DNA of 64,000 bases, from assembly GCA_905193145.1 (NCBI GenBank), contig CAJJNP010000002.1, positions 3,341 through 67,340 on the forward strand, given 5' to 3'. This document shows positions 59,728-64,000 of the stretch, piece by piece. Each line of letters starts with the position of its first letter. Positions within the stretch are counted from its first letter, which is position 1. The notes below the pieces were generated by a model. It made no database searches, was not told the DNA's origin, and saw only the letters and a list, made by a program, of their open reading frames with translations. This DNA comes from an uncultured Odoribacter sp. (GTDB lineage: Bacteria; Bacteroidota; Bacteroidia; Bacteroidales; Marinifilaceae). Both the position numbers and the translations under genes were made by a program.

Positions 59728-59885
59728 CGTTTTAACACAAATACTATACATTATGTATTGTCCGAGCGAATATTATTTTGTATTAGCATACATAATGAGG
59801 TCACTAAAATTCCACTGGGGCCTCTAATTACCCCATATTCACTTCTTGAAATTTGACACTAAAATCAATAAAACTGAACAAAATT
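59728..59885 (+). promoter_or_regulatory. Structured leader of iorAB, candidate attenuator
   Basis: An untranslated region of about 158 bases. CATTATGTAT (59749-59758) pairs with ATACATAATG (59788-59797). GAGG (59797-59800) can pair with CCTC (59821-59824), and TGGGG (59816-59820) can pair with CCCCA (59831-59835); these stems share bases and exclude each other. A short ORF runs through them. The pairings are short and could be chance. Confidence 0.4.
59753..59827 (+). CDS. Candidate aromatic-rich leader peptide (24 aa) before iorAB
   Basis: The frame from ATG 59753 to TAA 59825-59827 encodes 24 residues; seven are Tyr, Phe or Trp (Tyr 2, 7, 8, 13; Phe 9, 20; Trp 22) plus one His at 21. It begins about 25 bases after the predicted transcription start and ends 58 bases before iorA. 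The start codon sits in one arm of a 10-bp inverted repeat and the Trp codon (59816-59818) in another short stem. It looks like an attenuation leader, but in AT-rich DNA Tyr and Phe codons are common, so chance remains likely. The frame is also open upstream of the promoter. Confidence 0.35.
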   Translation: MYCPSEYYFVLAYIMRSLKFHWGL

Positions 59886-61475
59886 ATGCAAAGACAGCTA
59901 TTATTAGGTGTTGAAGCGATTGCCCAAGGAGCAATCGACAGCGGTATCTCCGGAGTATATGCATATCCGGGAACTCCTTCAACAGAAATCACCGAGTATA
60001 TCCAGGGTTCCAAAGAAGCCATCGCACGCAATGTACACCGTGCTTGGGCAGCTAACGAAAAAACAGCTATGGAATCAGCACTCGGAATGTCATACGCCGG
60101 CAAACGCGCCTTGGTATGTATGAAACACGTAGGTATGAACGTAGCAGCAGACTGCTTCATGAATGCAGCCGTAACGGGAGCCAACGGAGGTCTGGTCATC
60201 ACAGCAGCAGACGACCCTTCCATGCACTCTTCACAGAACGAACAGGATTCCCGAGAATATGGTAGATTTGCATTAGTTCCAATTCTGGAACCGTCCAACC
60301 AGCAGGAAGCATACGACATGACCCGCTATGGTTTTGCCCTGTCAGAAACAGTAGGCAGCCCCGTATTGATGCGTATCACCACCCGTTTGGCACACTCCCG
60401 CTCAGGAGTAGAACCATGCGAAGGATTGGCAGAAAACCATCTTCACCTGCCCGAAGACAAGCGTCAGTTCGTCCTGTTGCCAGCCATTGCCCGCAAACGC
60501 TACAGACTGTTGCTTGAAAAGCAGGCAGATTTCGTAAAAGCTTCAGAACAATCACCGTTCAACCAATACATTGACGGAGAAGACAAATCATTGGGTATCG
60601 TAGCTTGCGGTATCGGCTACAACTACTTGATGGAAAACTTCGATGGCAAATGCAAATATCCGGTTGTAAAAGTGAGCCAATATCCATTACCTCGCAAAAT
60701 GATCAAACGCCTGATGCGCGAATGTAAACAAATCATGGTATTGGAAGAGGGCTATCCAATGGTTGAAAACATGCTGAAAGGCTATCCGGGCAATGAAAAC
60801 ATCCTGGGACGTCTGGACGGCAGCCTCCCACGCGATGGCGAATTGAATCCGGACTTAGTAGCCAAAGCTCTTTGCTTGCCGACAACAGAAGGCGCACCGG
60901 TACCAGAAATCGTTGCTCCCCGTCCACCGGCATTGTGTAACGGCTGTAGCCACAGAGACGTATACAAAGCATTAAACGAAGTAATTGCCACTTATGGCGA
61001 AGGTCGTGTATTCTCAGATATAGGTTGCTACACCTTAGGTGCACTTCCTCCATTCCAGGCCATCAACAGTTGTGTTGACATGGGTGCATCCATCACCATG
61101 GCCAAAGGAGCTTGCGATGCCGGCTTATTCCCAACCGTAGCAGTGATTGGCGACTCAACCTTCACTCACTCCGGAATGACCGGTCTGTTGGATGCTGTAA
61201 ACGAAAAGACTCCTATCACCGTCATCATTTCCGATAACGAATCCATCTCAATGACCGGCGGTCAGGAATCATCAGCATTAGGCAAGATTGAATCCATCTG
61301 TAGAGGTATCGGTGTAGAACCGGAACACATCCGTGTACTGCTTCCTGTACCGAAAAACCATGAAGAATTGTGTCAGATTATCCGCACTGAATTGGAATAC
61401 AAAGGAGTATCTGTCATCATTCCGCGTCGTGTATGTATCCAGAAAGCTACCAGAGACGCAAAAAAGAAAAAATAA
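59886..61475 (+). CDS. iorA: Indolepyruvate ferredoxin oxidoreductase, alpha subunit, lacking the ferredoxin domain
   Basis: 529 aa from the Met at 59886 (MQRQLLLGVEAIA); the longer frame start at 59853 is not supported by the family N-terminus. The pyruvate-oxidoreductase-type N-domain has YPGTPSTEI. The TPP-binding domain is present: LCNGCSHRDVY, GDSTFTHSG and the IISDNESISMTGGQ loop. It converts indolepyruvate and other arylpyruvates to aryl-acetyl-CoA with CoA and ferredoxin, or the reverse. The chain stops at a Lys-rich tail, so the C-terminal 2x[4Fe-4S] domain (usual length about 600 aa) is absent. iorB follows after 24 bases. Confidence 0.93.
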   Translation: MQRQLLLGVEAIAQGAIDSGISGVYAYPGTPSTEITEYIQGSKEAIARNVHRAWAANEKTAMESALGMSYAGKRALVCMKHVGMNVAADCFMNAAVTGANGGLVITAADDPSMHSSQNEQDSREYGRFALVPILEPSNQQEAYDMTRYGFALSETVGSPVLMRITTRLAHSRSGVEPCEGLAENHLHLPEDKRQFVLLPAIARKRYRLLLEKQADFVKASEQSPFNQYIDGEDKSLGIVACGIGYNYLMENFDGKCKYPVVKVSQYPLPRKMIKRLMRECKQIMVLEEGYPMVENMLKGYPGNENILGRLDGSLPRDGELNPDLVAKALCLPTTEGAPVPEIVAPRPPALCNGCSHRDVYKALNEVIATYGEGRVFSDIGCYTLGALPPFQAINSCVDMGASITMAKGACDAGLFPTVAVIGDSTFTHSGMTGLLDAVNEKTPITVIISDNESISMTGGQESSALGKIESICRGIGVEPEHIRVLLPVPKNHEELCQIIRTELEYKGVSVIIPRRVCIQKATRDAKKKK

Positions 61476-61499
61476 TTTCTCATTATCAAGACAAATTGT

Positions 61500-62093
61500 A
61501 TGAAAACAGACATAATATTAGCAGGCGTAGGCGGACAGGGAATCCTGTCCATCGCAGCTGCCCTGGGTTCAGCAGCACTGACCAACAACCTATACATGAA
61601 ACAGGCCGAGACTCACGGAATGAGCCAGCGTGGTGGTGATGTACAATCGTACATGCGTATTTCAGACAAACCGATTTATTCCGACCTGATAGCCAAAGGC
61701 ACAGCAGACATCATTCTATCAGTAGAACCGATGGAAGCACTCCGTTATCTTCCGTACCTGCGTAAAGGCGGCTATGTAGTGACCAATGCCACACCGTTTA
61801 TCAACATCCCCAACTACCCGGATACAGAAGTATTGTCAGCAACCTTGGCAGCACTTCCCCACCATGTAGTGATTGATGCCGATACCATTGCCAAAGAAGC
61901 GACCGGCAACGTACGTGCCAGCAACTTCGTTATGCTGGGAGCCGCTTCTCCATTCATCGAAATTCCTTTTGAATATCTCGAGGACGGTATCCGTGCCATC
62001 TTTGCCCGCAAGGGAGAAGAGGTTGTTGAAATGAACTTGAAAGGTTTGCGTGCCGGACGTGAATTTGCACTGAAAGCTACAAACAAACAATAA
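61500..62093 (+). CDS. iorB: Indolepyruvate oxidoreductase, beta subunit
   Basis: 197 aa, the gamma-type (POR/KOR) domain. The N-terminal GVGGQGILSIAAALG is the nucleotide-fold loop typical of the family, followed by ETHGMSQRGGDVQSYMR. Together with iorA it forms the two-subunit enzyme for arylpyruvates; electrons go to ferredoxin, which must come from another gene because IorA lacks its clusters. It is closed by the terminator at 62114-62152. Confidence 0.95.
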   Translation: MKTDIILAGVGGQGILSIAAALGSAALTNNLYMKQAETHGMSQRGGDVQSYMRISDKPIYSDLIAKGTADIILSVEPMEALRYLPYLRKGGYVVTNATPFINIPNYPDTEVLSATLAALPHHVVIDADTIAKEATGNVRASNFVMLGAASPFIEIPFEYLEDGIRAIFARKGEEVVEMNLKGLRAGREFALKATNKQ

Positions 62094-62113
62094 AAATTCT
62101 TTCATCACAATTG

Positions 62114-62152
62114 AACCGCCCGGCAGCCATGGCTATCGGGCGGTTTTCTTTT
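62114..62152 (+). terminator. Terminator of iorAB
   Basis: AACCGCCCG (62114-62122) pairs with CGGGCGGTT (62137-62145), then TTCTTTT on the plus strand. Confidence 0.92.
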
Positions 62153-62181
62153 ATTATTTCATAAAATAATAGCATAATTGC

Positions 62182-62212
62182 TTTGTTGTCTGGAATATAT
62201 TTGATATTTTTG
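62182..62212 (+). promoter_or_regulatory. Promoter of the secreted-protein pair
   Basis: TTTG (62182-62185), a 19-base spacer, TATTTTTG (62205-62212): a full consensus match. A second -7-like TATATTTG lies at 62196-62203. It excludes the longer ORF start at 62183. Confidence 0.75.
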
Positions 62213-62233
62213 TGTATAAAGTTATTTATGTTT

Positions 62234-62863
62234 ATGAAACATAATGCAACCAAGACCATATTGCTGATATTCTTGTTTCTATCAATCGTATCAGCGGCAA
62301 ATGCAGCATCTTTCGTAATAGGCCGCATCTATTTAAAAAACGGCTCTGTCATCGAATGTTCGGAAAATGACAGGATTAAACTTCCAAAACGCTCGGGCAA
62401 GACAGTATTCCTCCGGAACGCATACAGAAAAGAAGAAGTCAGAGAGAACTTCAATGCCGCCCAGATTGATTCCATCGTTGTCTGGCATCCGGCCACACCT
62501 GAACACGTCCGCAAGTTCGTTCCGTCAGAAAGCCTTGGCTGGCTGTGGATATATGTCGAAACACCACAGATCAGCGTCGGGGTTTATTCCACCAAAGGTT
62601 ACGGCATAGATACAAATGGCGGTATCCAGGTCTTACAACGAATTGGGCTGATTTCTTCAAAAACCACCTACTGTCTGAAAAAGACTGGAGAAGCAGATTT
62701 CACACCGGTGGGAAAAGTCGGCGGCAAGGCGAACAACAAATTCCGTAAAAAGATTGCCGCATATGTCAGTGATGATCCGACCATGGCAGATATCATCCTG
62801 AATTCAAGAACCCAACGAGACAATACGGTGCTGATGCTCATGGAGTATAAGTCGGGCGAATAA
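62234..62863 (+). CDS. Secreted protein of unknown function (first of a pair)
   Basis: 209 aa from the Met at 62234 (MKHNATKTILLIFLFL); the one at 62228 is an alternative. The signal peptide is cleaved after ANAA (about residue 24). The mature protein starts with a strand pattern (IGRIYLKNGSVIECSENDRI) then FNAAQIDSIVVW; a beta-rich, all-soluble fold is likely. It resembles the next gene weakly (see findings). No family was recognised. A consensus promoter lies just before it. Confidence 0.72.
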   Translation: MKHNATKTILLIFLFLSIVSAANAASFVIGRIYLKNGSVIECSENDRIKLPKRSGKTVFLRNAYRKEEVRENFNAAQIDSIVVWHPATPEHVRKFVPSESLGWLWIYVETPQISVGVYSTKGYGIDTNGGIQVLQRIGLISSKTTYCLKKTGEADFTPVGKVGGKANNKFRKKIAAYVSDDPTMADIILNSRTQRDNTVLMLMEYKSGE

Positions 62864-62886
62864 CACAACTTTAATCACATATTGTC

Positions 62887-63621
62887 ATGAAACACTATTT
62901 ATTATCATTTCTACTAACCCTAACAGCCTTCTGCGTCGTCCAGACAGCAAGTGCCCAAGAACCTGAAGAGGATGAGAGTAACCATGTTATTGTAACCCTC
63001 AAGTCCGGAGAGAAAGTCGAAGGCTATGTAAGCAGAGGATGGCATGCCGAGAACTCTTTGTTCAAAAAAGAGAATTTTTCATTCAAGATTTCAAAAACTC
63101 CCGACGGCAAAGATCCGATCAAGTTCACAGCGGAAGAGGTGACTTGTATAGACTATATAGAGATAACAGAAAACCATCCGGATGGTCTGCGTTGGGAATC
63201 TCGTCCTCTTGCCAATCCTAATTTCAAAAGCCGTTACAATACAATGCAAAGGCTACTATGTGTCAATAAAGCGGGAAAGAACGCTACAACTTACTGGTGG
63301 AAAGTATGGGTCGCTTCAGGAGTGAACAGCATGAGCAGATCCCTCCAGACCTATTACGGTATCCGGTTCCACAATGACCCGGAAGGAATCGTATACCCTT
63401 ACATGTTGGTTAATTCTGTATTGATGAAGGACAAATATCCAGGATTGCAGAAATTCTGTAAAAACTGGTTTAAGGGTCCGGACAGAAAATTGCACAAAAA
63501 ACAGGTGGACGAGAATGATTCCTGGATTCTTGACATGTACGATGCATACCTTACACAGATGGGTGATGCGGCAGCCGACCTTCCCAACCCTATAAAAGAA
63601 AAGAAAACTAAAGACAAGTAA
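62887..63621 (+). CDS. Secreted protein of unknown function (second of a pair)
   Basis: 244 aa. The signal peptide ends after ASAQ (about residue 24). The mature protein begins with an acidic stretch (EPEEDE), then VIVTLKSGEKVEGYVSRGW, similar in pattern to the first gene's YLKNGSVIECS, and later TYWWKVWVASG against the first's LGWLWIYVETP. Its C-terminus is Lys-rich. It starts 23 bases after the first gene and is followed by a clear terminator, so the two form a complete unit. No family was recognised. Confidence 0.72.
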   Translation: MKHYLLSFLLTLTAFCVVQTASAQEPEEDESNHVIVTLKSGEKVEGYVSRGWHAENSLFKKENFSFKISKTPDGKDPIKFTAEEVTCIDYIEITENHPDGLRWESRPLANPNFKSRYNTMQRLLCVNKAGKNATTYWWKVWVASGVNSMSRSLQTYYGIRFHNDPEGIVYPYMLVNSVLMKDKYPGLQKFCKNWFKGPDRKLHKKQVDENDSWILDMYDAYLTQMGDAAADLPNPIKEKKTKDK

Positions 63622-63642
63622 TTTATTTGCTATAATACATCG

Positions 63643-63692
63643 TTCCGCAAACGGAGTTAGCACATAGGCATCTCCGCTTGCGGAATTTCTAT
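63643..63692 (+). terminator. Terminator after the secreted-protein pair
   Basis: A 14-bp stem (63643-63656 with 63672-63685, one mismatch), a 15-base loop, then TTTCTATTT. Confidence 0.85.
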
Positions 63693-64000
63693 TTCAGTGA
63701 CATGAACAGACCATATTATTGATTTCACTACATATCCGTTTCTCCAAGCTTTTCAAATTCTGTTTCTCTATCAAAAAATCTCATATTTACAAACACTATC
63801 GTAACTTCCATTACCGTAACCACCGTTACGATAATGTAAAAATACAAATAAAATTACCATTCGTGCAAGAAATCCAAAGTTTTTATAGATTATGCAGCCT
63901 TTCCCTTGCTCCCATCCCACAAACCTCCCGCATTCCTCCCTCTTAAATATATCACAAACATATATCAAATATAACACAACTATAATACAAAGATAACAAG
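63693..64000. other. Non-coding right edge of the window
   Basis: 308 bases with no gene I can support. It contains the inverted-repeat cluster at 63797-63833 and AT-rich sequence with TATATCAAA-like blocks near the end. A minus-strand -7 match at 63988-63995 is present, but no convincing gene follows it. Confidence 0.55.
63797..63833. repeat. Inverted-repeat cluster of CGTAAC/GTTACG units
   Basis: TATCGTAAC (63797-63805) pairs perfectly with GTTACGATA (63825-63833). A third CGTAAC (63815-63820) lies between them in direct orientation to the first and inverted to the last. No gene overlaps it. Confidence 0.6.

Noticed and set aside
59728..59885. A TPP or other known riboswitch in the iorAB leader
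   Set aside because: The TPP core motifs (CUGAGA and the ACCUGAUCUGGAUAAUGCCAGC-type segments) are absent, and no other class was recognised.
63719..63946. Plus-strand 75-residue frame at the right edge
   Set aside because: No signal peptide, domain or promoter, and unusual Tyr/His/Arg repetition caused by the repeats.
63771..63977. Minus-strand 68-residue frame with a -7 box (63988-63995) just upstream
   Set aside because: No family resemblance, ends in a low-complexity GYGNGSY stretch that only reflects the CGTAAC repeats, and the -33 lies outside the window.

Overview
The window looks like a chromosomal segment of a member of Bacteroidota, most likely order Bacteroidales. Support comes from a SusC/SusD pair driven by an ECF sigma/FecR anti-sigma module, lipoproteins whose lipid Cys is followed by acidic residues, a putative porin of the Bacteroidota-specific type, the uppS-bamA-ompH cluster, a FeoA-FeoB fusion, and at least eight matches to the Bacteroidota promoter (TTG, 18-20 bases, then TAnnTTTG) with no useful Shine-Dalgarno signals. 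The DNA is AT-rich by eye (not computed). The genus cannot be fixed from the sequence alone. ftsY here sits beside a phosphatase, pbpC and an MFS gene, not beside rpmB/rpmG as I remember it in Bacteroides, so Odoribacteraceae or another family is possible.

Layout. 1-2111 (minus): end of pbpC, a low-molecular-weight phosphatase, ftsY. 2218-6255: an MFS transporter and a divergent orphan PAS/GAF histidine kinase. 6311-16519 (minus): tRNA-Trp, mnmA, an SpmA/SpmB-like protein, folD, ffh, an ACT-domain protein, rlmB, an ABC-F ATPase and two lipoproteins. 16704-17934: an N-terminally shortened Rpn/PD-(D/E)XK gene and a non-coding stretch with an AT-rich tandem repeat. 17935-21279 (plus): a secreted GH2 beta-galactosidase. 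21355-34177 (minus): an ECF sigma, FecR, SusC, SusD, two surface lipoproteins with binding-type domains, a metzincin-type protease lipoprotein and a beta-propeller lipoprotein. 34329-37028: yitT and glnS. 37077-41310 (plus): a porin, an MltF-like lytic transglycosylase and a conserved unknown. 41329-56002 (minus): a small Cys-rich Feo partner, feoAB, a cation/proton antiporter, purA, a Fur-family regulator, relA/spoT, murI, ompH, bamA, uppS and nadK. 56159-62093 (plus): a small acidic protein, DUF4301, a DUF368 (PopT-type) protein, aroE, then iorA-iorB. 62234-63621: two secreted unknowns.

How the parts work together. The 21-34 kb block is a trans-envelope signalling nutrient-capture locus. 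SusC has the N-terminal STN domain that contacts FecR, which controls the ECF sigma. No glycoside hydrolase or lyase is inside it. It carries a HExxHxxGxxH protease instead, with a beta-galactosidase gene convergent next door, so a glycoprotein or glycopeptide substrate is a reasonable guess. A plus-strand terminator and a plus-strand -7 box bracket the susC leader, which suggests a DonS-type antisense RNA. The second regulatory candidate is the roughly 158-base leader of iorAB: it has a strong promoter, a 24-codon ORF unusually rich in Tyr/Phe/Trp, and alternative short stems, ahead of an enzyme of aromatic amino acid metabolism. These two are the most interesting signals seen. Neither has been tested.
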